DNA of 27,156 nt from an uncultured Collinsella sp. (GTDB lineage Bacteria > Actinomycetota > Coriobacteriia > Coriobacteriales > Coriobacteriaceae): positions 1 through 27,156 of the forward strand of contig UQTW01000032.1 in assembly GCA_900544115.1 (NCBI GenBank), written 5' to 3'. The notes beneath the pieces were generated by a model, which saw only the letters and a program-made list of their open reading frames with translations, did not search any database and was not told the DNA's origin. Made by a program: the position numbers and the translations under genes. Of this stretch, positions 16,325-23,980 are shown one piece after another. How positions within the stretch are numbered: position 1 is the stretch's first letter; each line of letters opens with the position of its first letter.

Positions 16325-17683
16325 ATGCGAAGAATCGATTCAGCACCTACACGCGACATCCTTGTTAAGCTGCTGCACAACGACGCCCTCGGGAGGAATG
16401 GAGATCTCGCCGAGTTTGCCGGGATACTCAAATCCATCGAAGGCGGGTTTTCCCTGTTCGTCGACGCTGATTGGGGAAGCGGGAAGACATTCTTCGTTAG
16501 ACAGGTGGCCTGCATCCTTGAAGAGGTTAATCCTTTTCTTGAGTCTCACGGAGACCTCGACGGATTGCTTGACAACAATCGCGAGCTTGCACCCTATATG
16601 GAGCTGAACAGCTTCTTGCCCGTATACTACAACGCCTGGGAAAATGACCATTGGGATGATCCGCTGCCTTCGATTGCAGCATCTATAGCCCTCCAAGGCG
16701 ATGCATGCGCCTCTTTTCGCAGTGACACCGAAGCTGGCGAAAAGATTGCCGGAACACTCGACGCCATATTGGGGGTCTTTGGACATGGCGGAGCCAGCTC
16801 TTTAAGAGACGCTTTTTCGGGCAGAGATTTAATCCAGGCTTATCGTGACAGAGAAACGCTAAGGTCCTCTGTTTCAAACCTGGTAGATGTAGCTCTCCCT
16901 GAAAAAGCCAACACATTGCTTCTCATTGTCGATGAGCTCGATCGTTGCCGTCCTTCTTTTGCAATGAAGGTGCTCGAGCAGTTGAAGAATCTGTTTACAG
17001 ATGATCGAGTAGTCATCGTGTATTCGGTCAACGCCAATCAACTATCACATGTTGTTGAAGGCATGTATGGGCAAGGTTTTGACGGCCGACGTTATTTGTC
17101 GCGTTTCTACGATCTAACCATCCCTCTAAGAAAGGTCGATAGCTTTAAGCAGCTAGAAGCGAACGGCTTCATAAAAACCTCCAACCGCTTTGACGTAATT
17201 GCGTATGAGCTTGCAGAGGCATACGGAATGACGATGAGGGACGCCAACAGGTATCTGACTGAGCTTTTCAGAGTTCGCCCTTTAGTATTGGAAAGCCGCG
17301 ATGGATTTGTAGACGACCGGGTTCGAGCGTTTGCCGATGCCGGCCTGGTCCCGACTATGCTCGCCTTGAAAGTATTTGACGCCGACGCGTTTGCCTCTGT
17401 GGTTCAGAAATTTGAAATTGAGCCTCTTTATCATGCATTCTCTAAGAGCGAAGCGGCGATGGAGTTTATGGATGCAACATGGGGGTCGTACATAAAGTTC
17501 GAGGAGGGAAAGACCCCTTCCGACGAAGACAAGGTAGGTGCAAGGCACGAGCTCCTCGAGACCTTGGTCTACATGATTTGGTGCAAAGACAGAAACAATT
17601 CTAAATACCAGCATTCCTATCAAGTTCTTATTGGAAGAAGCTGGGGATTTGACTCGCTCCCGCGTTTAGCAAAGATTATCTAG
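16325..17683 (+). CDS. KAP-family P-loop NTPase (defence-associated)
   Basis: This 452-residue protein has Walker A DWGSGKT (49-55), the KAP-typical YNAWEND (102-108), and Walker B LLLIVDELDRCRP (198-210), followed by a sensor-like VIVYSVNANQLSHVV. KAP NTPases occur in phage exclusion (PifA) and in many uncharacterised defence loci. I see no clear membrane pair, unlike the animal KAP proteins. The ATG is inside the island, 10 bp after repeat A, with only a weak AGAG/AAG upstream; a TTG at 16301 would start within the repeat. Codons are less GC-biased than in the core genes, suggesting transfer. The nuclease gene follows 9 bp later, so the pair forms an operon in which this protein probably supplies NTP-dependent sensing or control. 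Confidence 0.88.
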   Translation: MRRIDSAPTRDILVKLLHNDALGRNGDLAEFAGILKSIEGGFSLFVDADWGSGKTFFVRQVACILEEVNPFLESHGDLDGLLDNNRELAPYMELNSFLPVYYNAWENDHWDDPLPSIAASIALQGDACASFRSDTEAGEKIAGTLDAILGVFGHGGASSLRDAFSGRDLIQAYRDRETLRSSVSNLVDVALPEKANTLLLIVDELDRCRPSFAMKVLEQLKNLFTDDRVVIVYSVNANQLSHVVEGMYGQGFDGRRYLSRFYDLTIPLRKVDSFKQLEANGFIKTSNRFDVIAYELAEAYGMTMRDANRYLTELFRVRPLVLESRDGFVDDRVRAFADAGLVPTMLALKVFDADAFASVVQKFEIEPLYHAFSKSEAAMEFMDATWGSYIKFEEGKTPSDEDKVGARHELLETLVYMIWCKDRNNSKYQHSYQVLIGRSWGFDSLPRLAKII

Positions 17684-17692
17684 GAGTAACAG

Positions 17693-19759
17693 ATGAAAGG
17701 CGAAGAACGATACCTTCTTAACTTGCTCGAAGGCACGAAAACTCGATTTGTTATCCCCGTCTATCAGCGCAACTACGACTGGAAGATCGAAAACTGCAAG
17801 CAATTGTTCGACGACCTCGAGGATGTCATTTCAGAAGGCGTGGAGAGTCATTTCTTTGGAAGCATCGTCTCCAAAGCAGATGGCCCCGACACACGCATCG
17901 TCATCGATGGCCAGCAAAGGATCACCACGTCTTACCTCCTTCTCCTTGCGCTTGTGAGCAAGCTCAGGGAAGGCGCCATCGCCTCCGAAGACGACAATCT
18001 GGCCGACATGATCAACGAGGAATACCTCATCGACAAATGGCATAAGTCCGAGCGAAAGCTGAAGCTGAAGCTCATCAAGGACGACCAGGCTGCCTTTGAG
18101 GCGCTTTACTCCGCTGACGCAGAGAAGTTCATCCAGGACTCCAACGTAACCCAGAATTACATCTATTTCTGCGGCCGTATCGACAAGACAAGGCTGACGG
18201 CCGATCAGCTGCGCGATGCCATCGAGCGCCTGATGATCATCGACATCAAGCTTGACAAGGAGGATGACGCCCAGCGAATCTTCGAGAGCCTCAACTCGAC
18301 AGGCCTCGACCTGAACGAGGGCGACAAGATCCGCAACTTTATCCTCATGGGTCTGGATGCCCAAATGCAGGAAGAGTATTACGAGCAGTACTGGAACGAG
18401 ATCGAGAAGAATACCGGCTACGACGTAAGCTCCTTTGCTCGTGATTGGCTTGCTGCCGTCCGCAGGAAGACCCCCGCAATCAAGAAGGTCTATTCCGTGT
18501 TCAAGGACTATGTAAAAGCGGAGGCATTCGATACGAAAGTCCTGCTTGAGGAACTTCTTAAGTACTCAAAGCATTACAAGGCGATTAACGACGCCGATTC
18601 TGGAAACCATCGGCTTGATGCGGTTTTGAGACGACTTATTCTGCTGGACATGAGCGTCATGAACCCGTTCACGCTTAATCTATTCGAATACAGGCGCTGT
18701 GGAGGAATCAGCGACCAGCAGGTGATCGAGGCGCTCAAATCCGTCGAGACCTACCTTTTCAGGCGCTGGGTCTGCAAGGTTCCCACAAATGCGCTCAACA
18801 AGGTCTTCGAGACTCTGCACAGCGAGGTTTTGAGAGGCGTCAAAGACGGCGGTTCATATCCTGACGTGTTGAACAAAGTTCTCCTCTCCAAGGAGGGCAG
18901 CGGCCACTTCCCCGACGACGCCGAGTTCATTCAAGCGTTCGAAGAGAGGGACTTCTACAGGATCGCGAGCTACAAGTACTACCTCTTCGATCGTCTTGAA
19001 AACGGAGACAGCCTCGAAAGGGTCAACGTCGTCGACAACCTTCGCGATGAGTCTTTCAGCATTGAGCACATCATGCCCCAGACGCTTTCGACAAGCTGGC
19101 AGCAGGATTTGGGCGTTGAGTTCGCCGCAATTCACGCAAGGTGGCTGAACAGCATGGCGAATCTGACGCTTACCGCATACAACTCCAAATACAGCAACAG
19201 GCGCTTTGCCGAGAAGCGGGACATGGAGAACGGCTTCAAGCAGTCTGGCTTCAGGATCAACGGCTTCGTCTGCCAGCAGGAGGCCTGGGGCGAGGAGCAG
19301 CTGAAGGCTCGCAACGAGCTCATGAAGAGGAAGTTCCTTGAGCTTTGGCCATCCATCGAGTCCGACTTCGAGTGGGGCAACGACGCCTACGAGGAGCATG
19401 CCCTCGACGATGATTTCTCGTTCACCGGCAGGCAGATCGCCGCATACAGCTTCATGGGATCTCGCTTCACGGCGAAGACCTGGGTTGACATGATCTGCGG
19501 CGTGCTTTCCATGGTTTACGAGCTTGATCCAGTCGTCTTCCATAAGTTCGTCCCTGAGGGCTCGGACTTCCCGGGAAGGTATTTCTCATGGAAAGAAAGC
19601 GACTATTGCTTCAAAGTCGGTGAGGGAATCTACTTCAATCCCGGAAGCTCGACTTATGTGAAAATCGAAACGCTGAAGATCGTTTTTGAGGCAGCGGGCA
19701 TTGACTGCTCAGAGCTTCTGATCGAGCTGTACAAGTCGAAGGTCGGGGATCCATCGTAG
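17693..19759 (+). CDS. DUF262-DUF1524 protein (GmrSD-like nuclease)
   Basis: This 688-residue protein begins with a DUF262 ParB-like NTPase domain: QRNYDW (25-30), the diagnostic DGQQR (72-76), and FESLNSTGLDLNEGDKIRN (197-215). The DUF1524 HNH nuclease is at about 455-515, with SIEHIMPQ (H459), SMANLTLT and NSKYSNRRFAEK. A further C-terminal domain of about 110 residues (from 577) I do not recognise; it may sense the target. This architecture matches GmrSD and related modification-dependent restriction enzymes, which cut DNA carrying modified cytosines or phosphorothioates. AGGAG precedes the ATG by 6 bases. It is co-transcribed with the KAP gene; both lie between guaA-type repeats A and B as one cassette. 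Confidence 0.9.
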   Translation: MKGEERYLLNLLEGTKTRFVIPVYQRNYDWKIENCKQLFDDLEDVISEGVESHFFGSIVSKADGPDTRIVIDGQQRITTSYLLLLALVSKLREGAIASEDDNLADMINEEYLIDKWHKSERKLKLKLIKDDQAAFEALYSADAEKFIQDSNVTQNYIYFCGRIDKTRLTADQLRDAIERLMIIDIKLDKEDDAQRIFESLNSTGLDLNEGDKIRNFILMGLDAQMQEEYYEQYWNEIEKNTGYDVSSFARDWLAAVRRKTPAIKKVYSVFKDYVKAEAFDTKVLLEELLKYSKHYKAINDADSGNHRLDAVLRRLILLDMSVMNPFTLNLFEYRRCGGISDQQVIEALKSVETYLFRRWVCKVPTNALNKVFETLHSEVLRGVKDGGSYPDVLNKVLLSKEGSGHFPDDAEFIQAFEERDFYRIASYKYYLFDRLENGDSLERVNVVDNLRDESFSIEHIMPQTLSTSWQQDLGVEFAAIHARWLNSMANLTLTAYNSKYSNRRFAEKRDMENGFKQSGFRINGFVCQQEAWGEEQLKARNELMKRKFLELWPSIESDFEWGNDAYEEHALDDDFSFTGRQIAAYSFMGSRFTAKTWVDMICGVLSMVYELDPVVFHKFVPEGSDFPGRYFSWKESDYCFKVGEGIYFNPGSSTYVKIETLKIVFEAAGIDCSELLIELYKSKVGDPS

Positions 19760-19912
19760 CTGCTGGGGCCTGTAGAGGCTTCTCTACCCTGCCTCCTCTG
19801 ACATGCAATGTCCATGTGATCATTAGCTGCTATCGCAGTTTGCCGTGACCCACCTTGACCCGCTAAAACCCCCTGCCCCGCCCCGAAATCCGTGACCCAG
19901 ATTTGGCCCCAT
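19760..19912. other. Intergenic tail of the KAP/GmrSD cassette
   Basis: A small hairpin (GTAGAG/CTCTAC, 19772-19787) may end the operon. CCGTGACCCA occurs twice (19844 and 19890). I see no gene. Confidence 0.35.
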
Positions 19913-20017
19913 GGATTCACGGCGATTTTGAGACTGGGTGTAAATGGGACAAACTGGTGCGAACTGCGGCAAACTGGAACAAACCGGAGATAGTTTTTAA
20001 CTATTGAGTTGGAATAG
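19913..20017 (+). repeat. Direct repeat B: attachment-site-like, with guaA core
   Basis: 105 bp, homologous to repeat A but with four 10-bp units (AAACTGGTGC, GAACTGCGGC, AAACTGGAAC, AAACCGGAGA), one more than A. It ends in an ATAGTT/AACTAT pair and the core ATTGAGTTGGAATAG at 20003-20017. Confidence 0.78.
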
Positions 20018-20036
20018 AACAGACGTTCGATATAAT
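20009..20036 (+). promoter_or_regulatory. Candidate promoter at the edge of repeat B
   Basis: TTGGAA, a 16-bp spacer and a consensus TATAAT (20031-20036) point right. The only plus-strand feature that follows is a hairpin. Confidence 0.45.
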
Positions 20037-20051
20037 AATATAGTATCAGAT

Positions 20052-20085
20052 AGCGGGCACGGTTTCAATCGAATCCGTGCCCGCT
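20052..20085 (+). terminator. Strong hairpin, terminator-like
   Basis: AGCGGGCACGG pairs with CCGTGCCCGCT (11 bp, 12-base loop). There is no T-run. A second small hairpin (GCGTGC/GCACGC) follows at 20093-20108. Together with the promoter just upstream it could define a short RNA. Confidence 0.45.
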
Positions 20086-20171
20086 GCTGTATGCGTGCCC
20101 TTGCACGCCCAATATGCGCCGTAAAATCCGTCTTCTTCAACGTCAAAGTGAATGCGCTTCGTTTTTGCCTC

Positions 20172-21002
20172 TCAAAATCTTATTTTCACGATTTGCATTT
20201 TCATCCCGTTGTCACCGACCCTTGCGAGAAACCGGAAAAAGCCGCTGACAGAAGGGTCTCTCAAATCGTTGTAACCCAGCATATAGCCGCGACTTGTGAC
20301 CTGCAGACGGCTGTTCCACGTGCCGATTTCCTTGGCGGCATCCGAAACCGCAAAATATGCCCCCACATCCTTGATTTTTGCAGTCTTAAGCCATGTTTTT
20401 GCGATCATCTTTACTGCCGTCCGATTGGCAGCATCAAAGACCAGCACACCGCCGGGGAAAGCGTCCGCCATCCCCCGCACCAGTTCCCGGACCTGCTGGG
20501 TCAGAAAGTAATAGAACACTCCGGAGGCAAAGAACACCGCCCCGCCGGAGGCATCGATTTTGCCAAACCATGCGGTGTCTTTCAGGTCGCAGGGGATATT
20601 TTGTTCTCGATCCCCGGCGGGCAGCAGCTGCTGCCGCAAGGCAATCACATCCGGGAAGTCCAGATTGTAGATCTTGCATCTACCGTTGTCGCAGGTTCTG
20701 CCGGTGTTGTCCAGCCCGCAGCCCAGATTGACCACCGCCGCATTGGGGTGGTCTTTCAGGTAATCTCGCACCTCGAAAGCAAGATCACCCTGCCGTGTGG
20801 CCACCTCCAGCGCACCAAAGCGCTGCATCAGGCTGCGGGAGTTTTTCTCTGCCTCTGAAAAGTCGTAGTCGATCTGGTCGAGCAGACGAACCGCTGTTTC
20901 ATCCCTGTAAAGGTTCGGGCACAACTCCGTACACAGCTTCCGGGAATACAGCGGGAGGATCAGCGTCTCCTGCACGGTGTTTTTCTCAATTTTACATTTC
21001 AT
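20172..21002 (-). CDS. SAM-dependent methyltransferase, LCMT/TcmP type
   Basis: This 276-residue class I methyltransferase has SAM motif I VNLGCGLDNTG at 91-101, and NLDFPDVIALRQ (113-124), the acidic post-motif typical of the leucine carboxyl methyltransferase/TcmP-like O-methyltransferases. The substrate is not predictable. GAGGAAG precedes the ATG by 5-6 bases. It is third in a minus-strand series of methyltransferases, 115 bp after the second. Codon use and protein style (cysteine-rich, CTG/CCG-biased) resemble clostridial gut bacteria more than the core genes here, which suggests horizontal acquisition. Confidence 0.87.
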   Translation of the reverse strand: MKCKIEKNTVQETLILPLYSRKLCTELCPNLYRDETAVRLLDQIDYDFSEAEKNSRSLMQRFGALEVATRQGDLAFEVRDYLKDHPNAAVVNLGCGLDNTGRTCDNGRCKIYNLDFPDVIALRQQLLPAGDREQNIPCDLKDTAWFGKIDASGGAVFFASGVFYYFLTQQVRELVRGMADAFPGGVLVFDAANRTAVKMIAKTWLKTAKIKDVGAYFAVSDAAKEIGTWNSRLQVTSRGYMLGYNDLRDPSVSGFFRFLARVGDNGMKMQIVKIRF

Positions 21003-21117
21003 AGGTTTCTTCCTCAGTGAATAAAAACTGTCATAATTGCCGCCAGCATAGCCGCTATGACCGTCATGCCTATCGCCATGTGCAGGATGGATGCAAAAAT
21101 ACCCGTGCTTGATGCCC

Positions 21118-21723
21118 CTACTTCCGCGCCGTGACGCAGAGCCACTTTTTCTTTTTGTGTATCTGCACCTCGTGAAAACCCGCCTGCTCCAGACATGCCT
21201 TTAATTCAATGTCCTTGTAGATGGTCATGCCGCCGATGATCTGCGTCCACCTCTCGTCCTTGTCCGTATCGCCATTGCTTTCGTTGCAGATAAGAATTGT
21301 CCCGCCTGGCTTCAGCGTCCGCCAGACCTCACGGAAGCATCGGGGCAAATCAGGCCAAAAATAGACGGTTTCAAAGGCCGTGGCAGCATCGAAGTAGCTA
21401 TCCTCAAACGCCATATCCGCCACACTGCCTTGCAAGACGGCGCAACGCCCCTCCTGAATTGCAGTTCGGTTGAGCTTTCTAGCCTTCTCCACGCTGACGG
21501 GCGAATAGTCGACGCCCTTGACGACGCCATGCGGGCATTTTTTCAGCAGCCGTTTTATGTTCGCCCCGCCGCCGCAGCCGCAATCCAGCACCTTGGCATT
21601 TGGCGCAAGTCGTAGAAATCGAAGTCCCCACCGCGCCACAGGGCTGTGGCCCAGATTCATCATGGCAACCATAAGTTTTCCGCCGAGGCCCACGGGCTTG
21701 CGGGTGTTTTCAAAGAACGACAT
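21118..21723 (-). CDS. SAM-dependent methyltransferase (Methyltransf_11 type)
   Basis: This 201-residue class I enzyme has motif I VLDCGCGGGA (45-54) and motif II VDYSP (71-75), then FDAATAFETVYFWPDL and the post-III block LKPGGTILICNE. The chosen ATG (21723) has GGAGGGG a few bases upstream and overlaps the end of the preceding methyltransferase by 14 bp, indicating translational coupling. Substrate unknown. The N-terminal MVAMMNLGHSPVARWGL segment is common in small clostridial methyltransferases of this type. Confidence 0.87.
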   Translation of the reverse strand: MSFFENTRKPVGLGGKLMVAMMNLGHSPVARWGLRFLRLAPNAKVLDCGCGGGANIKRLLKKCPHGVVKGVDYSPVSVEKARKLNRTAIQEGRCAVLQGSVADMAFEDSYFDAATAFETVYFWPDLPRCFREVWRTLKPGGTILICNESNGDTDKDERWTQIIGGMTIYKDIELKACLEQAGFHEVQIHKKKKWLCVTARK

Positions 21724-22339
21724 CTGGCCCCTCCGATTTCGTGCATTCCGCATAGGTCAACGGGAACGAGGCCTTCAGCACCGCGCTTTTCCGCACCGCC
21801 CAGCCGTTTTGACGCAGGAAACGCAGGTATTCCTCGCTTGTCCATCTGCTGTGGAGGGGGAATCCCGCCATACTCATGAAAAAGGCTTTTGCCTTGCCGG
21901 AAACCGAGTTCCCCGCGTGGGTGAAGGTTGGCGCGATGAGCACGCCGTCGTCCTTCAGCACCCGCCTGATTTCGTGCAGGGCCTTTTCCGGATGCGGCAC
22001 TATGTGAAGTGCGTTGGACACGATCACCACTTCGAAGGACTTCTGTGCATAGGGCAGGCGGAACATATCTTGTACGGAAAAGTGCAGCTTTGCGGATTGA
22101 TTGTCCCGCTTTGCTTCAAGGATCATCTTTGCAGAGGCGTCCGTAGCCTCGATGCGCGCCGCCGCATCCACGACGCTCTTTGCGATAAGCCCCGTGCCGG
22201 TAGCAACCTCCAGCACGGTCTTTGCTTTCACCACCGGCCGGATCAGCCCATACATCTTCTCATACGCCGCCCGGTCGTTTCGCATGAAACGGTCATACCG
22301 ACCGGCGTTCTTGTCCCAGAAACCCTCACGTTCGTGCAT
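21710..22339 (-). CDS. SAM-dependent methyltransferase, first of three
   Basis: This 209-residue class I enzyme begins MHEREGFWDKNAGRYDRFMR, with motif I VLEVATGTG (42-50) and IEATDASAKM as motif II. The post-motif region FEVVIVSNALHIVPHPEKAL resembles PmtA/UbiE-like enzymes acting on small molecules or lipids. ATG 22339 is chosen because a G-rich stretch precedes it by about 9 bases; the in-frame TTG five codons earlier has no ribosome site. An 18-bp inverted repeat lies 18 bp upstream. The gene leads an operon with the next methyltransferase. Confidence 0.86.
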   Translation of the reverse strand: MHEREGFWDKNAGRYDRFMRNDRAAYEKMYGLIRPVVKAKTVLEVATGTGLIAKSVVDAAARIEATDASAKMILEAKRDNQSAKLHFSVQDMFRLPYAQKSFEVVIVSNALHIVPHPEKALHEIRRVLKDDGVLIAPTFTHAGNSVSGKAKAFFMSMAGFPLHSRWTSEEYLRFLRQNGWAVRKSAVLKASFPLTYAECTKSEGPDVVL

Positions 22340-22356
22340 GGCTGTCGCCCCCAAAC

Positions 22357-22374
22357 AGTTAGAGCCATCTAACT
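22357..22374 (-). promoter_or_regulatory. Inverted-repeat operator of the methyltransferase operon
   Basis: AGTTAGA and TCTAACT flank a 4-base centre, in the leader just before the first methyltransferase. On the minus strand a TATAGT -10-like hexamer overlaps its upstream edge. This is typical of a MarR/TetR-type operator, but no such regulator gene is in the cassette. Confidence 0.5.
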
Positions 22375-22454
22375 ATAACACACGAATCATGCAGTAAGAT
22401 GAGGCTAACCTTCTTTTCTTGGCTAAGACGCATCTCTTCGGTTTTCGCTTATAA

Positions 22455-22535
22455 CGGCGCGAATCAGATACTAGGCTGGAGCTGAAGAAGGAGCTTGGCG
22501 GACAGGTAGGTCGATACCGGTTCCCGGAACGGTGA
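22455..22535 (+). pseudogene. Possible C-terminal remnant of a lost gene
   Basis: An open stretch of 26 codons without a start ends RLELKKELGGQVGRYRFPER and a TGA, 29 bp before repeat C. It reads like the end of a real protein, but is too short to identify. Confidence 0.25.
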
Positions 22536-22563
22536 TCCAGCCAATTACACCAGGGCTCTAGTC

Positions 22564-22578
22564 ATTGAGTGGGAATAG
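22564..22578 (+). repeat. guaA core repeat C
   Basis: ATTGAGTGGGAATAG matches the guaA end at 14 of 15 bases and is the closest copy in the island. It lacks the 10-bp phased repeats seen before cores A and B. It separates the methyltransferases from the toxin/AbiF cassette. Confidence 0.7.
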
Positions 22579-22587
22579 AAAATTCCT

Positions 22588-22638
22588 TAGTTATGGGGGT
22601 ATTAATTTGATTTCCTTTAGGATACACCCCCATAACTA
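22588..22638. repeat. Inverted repeat next to core C
   Basis: TAGTTATGGGGGT and ACCCCCATAACTA form a perfect 13-bp pair around 25 bases. It starts 9 bp after core C, where it could be a recombinase-binding or hairpin element. It shares the AACTA motif with the pair beside cores A and B. Confidence 0.55.
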
Positions 22639-22639
22639 T

Positions 22640-22880
22640 ATGAATTGACCTGCTGACTCCAATGAAGATTGGAGGGTAACGGCCAGGGGCGACGGCCTAG
22701 CGAGTGTTATTTTGCGAGCTATGCGCGTTGAAAGCGACCTTTCGTGGTATAAACTGCTTGCCGGAAGCCGCGGCTTTCAGAGTACGGCTTACGTGTACGT
22801 TTAACCTCCGTGGGCGACGGGGTGCCGCAAGGCGTAGAATATCGCCCACCTGTAGGGGCCTGCAGCGATGCGGGCCCCAC
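22640..22880 (+). ncRNA. Candidate structured leader RNA of the ToxN-like toxin
   Basis: This gene-free stretch can fold into several stems: CTCCAAT/ATTGGAG with GAAG loop (22658-22675); GAAAG/CTTTC (22730-22743); GTGGGCGA (22810-22817) with TCGCCCAC (22842-22849), enclosing GCC-GCAA-GGC; and GGGGCC..GCA-GCGA-TGC..GGCCCC (22855-22878), the last two with GNRA-type loops. It lies immediately upstream of the toxin, where type III antitoxin RNAs sit. I do not see the tandem repeats of classical ToxI, so the antitoxin role is inference. Boundaries are approximate. Confidence 0.45.
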
Positions 22881-22902
22881 TTCGTATGAAGAGGCGCAAC
22901 CG

Positions 22903-23352
22903 GTGAGGGTCGTATCCATCTCCCAGGACTTCTTCGACCTCGTCGAGGGCGACCGCGAGCTCATGCTTAAGCACAATCTCCCCTGCATCGTGGTGGTGAG
23001 GCTGCGTTTCCGCGGAAAGCGCAGGGACTTCGCCGTGCCGCTGCATTCCAACATCGCCCCCAACGTGCCCAAAGACCAGTACTTTGCGTTGCCACCCCGC
23101 CCCACGACGCGCCCCGGCTGTCGCCACAGCATCCACTACATCAAGATGTTCCCCATAACCAAGTCCTACCAGCGCCGCTTCAGGACCGAGGGCTCGGCCT
23201 ACTACGAGACGCTCCAGCGCATCATCGACGGCAACACCAAGCGCATTGTCTCCGAGTGCCAGGCGTACCTCGACCGCTACGAGCGCGAGGGAAGGCCCCG
23301 CTTCGCCGTCGACATCGACCGTATCGTGGGGCTGCTGGAGGGCGAGAAGTAG
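22903..23352 (+). CDS. ToxN/AbiQ-like type III toxin endoribonuclease (probable)
   Basis: The frame from GTG 22903 encodes 149 residues, with AAGAGG 8 bases upstream. A short hairpin (CTTC/GAAG, 22880-22891) partly covers that site. The layout follows the ToxN/AbiQ/TenpN fold: an opening VRVVSISQDFFDLV, the strand pair CIVVVRLRFRGKRRDFAVPL with the family's PL-x-S (46-49), a variable loop, HSIHYIKMFPI (75-85) matching the GLINLKFMIPI region of ToxN, then the helix YYETLQRIIDGNTKRIVSEC and a final acidic segment. In known systems the toxin cuts RNA and is held by a repeat RNA encoded just upstream. A clear terminator follows. The family call is by pattern only and needs a profile search; if wrong, it remains a small basic protein behind a structured leader. 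Confidence 0.65.
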   Translation: MRVVSISQDFFDLVEGDRELMLKHNLPCIVVVRLRFRGKRRDFAVPLHSNIAPNVPKDQYFALPPRPTTRPGCRHSIHYIKMFPITKSYQRRFRTEGSAYYETLQRIIDGNTKRIVSECQAYLDRYEREGRPRFAVDIDRIVGLLEGEK

Positions 23353-23376
23353 GGCACCTCGGCTCAGTCTCGAGCC

Positions 23377-23399
23377 ATGCGGAGTCGCTCCGCATTTTT
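23377..23399 (+). terminator. Rho-independent terminator of the toxin gene
   Basis: ATGCGGAG pairs with CTCCGCAT around TCG, then TTTT. It lies 24 bp after the stop codon. Confidence 0.9.
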
Positions 23400-23560
23400 G
23401 AACGCCGCGTGTGCGTCCCAAATGCTTGAGAAACAAGCTGTGAAGTGCAGTGGCTCGCCCGTGCCCGTGCATAGCCGTCACCATCAGCGTCTACGCGGCG
23501 TCGGCTTCAAGTGGAACTGGCCCCACTGCTGTATATGGTCTGCCTTGCTGCACATGGCGA

Positions 23561-23980
23561 TCAATGCCCACGATGCTTCTGCTTGCGCTTCAGCTTCCGC
23601 TGCTCGAAGCGCGCCTCCGCCTCATCCGCGCGACACTGGCTTCTTGCGCGGGCCGATTCCCGCTTCATCGCTTCCCGCTGTGCTGCGAGCGCCTGTTGTG
23701 CCTTGGTGCTCACCGCGGGCCGCTTAAGGGCTTTCGCTGCCTCGCGAGCGCGTCGCTTGGGATTCTTCGCGGGCTTGCTTGTTTCCGTGGCCTCGTCACC
23801 GAAGAACGAGAGCTTCGCCCATTTGCTTGTAACGAATTGCAGGATTTCCTCATTGGACGGTTCTGCACCGAAGACGATGCGGGCGGCGCCGTATCTGCCG
23901 TCCTCGACATGCTCCGCCAGCCCGACCCAGAATTGGCCGTCGTGATATACGGTCAGGGTGGATGACACGCTGATCTGCAT
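23561..23980 (-). CDS. yjdF: YjdF-family protein (DUF2992)
   Basis: This 139-residue protein has the family's two parts: an N-terminal domain (LTVYHDGQFWVGLAEHVEDG, then AARIVFGAEPSNEEILQFV) and a basic, helical tail with KNPKRRAREAAKA and STKAQQALAAQREAMKRESA, ending KLKRKQKHRGH. The molecular function of YjdF is unknown; in many Firmicutes its gene is controlled by a riboswitch that binds azaaromatic compounds, so it is thought to act in response to toxic heterocycles. AAGGAGG lies 8 bases before the ATG. The leader is long and structured, and an 8-bp helix can mask the start codon. The gene converges on the toxin gene. Confidence 0.92.
   Translation of the reverse strand: MQISVSSTLTVYHDGQFWVGLAEHVEDGRYGAARIVFGAEPSNEEILQFVTSKWAKLSFFGDEATETSKPAKNPKRRAREAAKALKRPAVSTKAQQALAAQREAMKRESARARSQCRADEAEARFEQRKLKRKQKHRGH

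Noticed and set aside
20004..20858. Plus-strand frame of 284 codons
   Set aside because: It is antisense to a clear methyltransferase and starts in the att-like repeat.
21014..21117. Small hydrophobic peptide on the minus strand between two methyltransferases
   Set aside because: A membrane-like segment (ILHMAIGMTVIAAMLAAIMTVF) is readable, but the only ATG starts are internal and no ribosome site precedes them; kept only as a note.
22700..22880. Tandem ToxI-type repeats
   Set aside because: Only short shared blocks such as GGGCGACGG occur twice; no true tandem unit of 30-50 bases could be aligned.
22801..23484. Minus-strand frame of 227 codons opposite the toxin gene
   Set aside because: It has no family features, and the opposite strand has a ribosome site, family-like blocks and a terminator.
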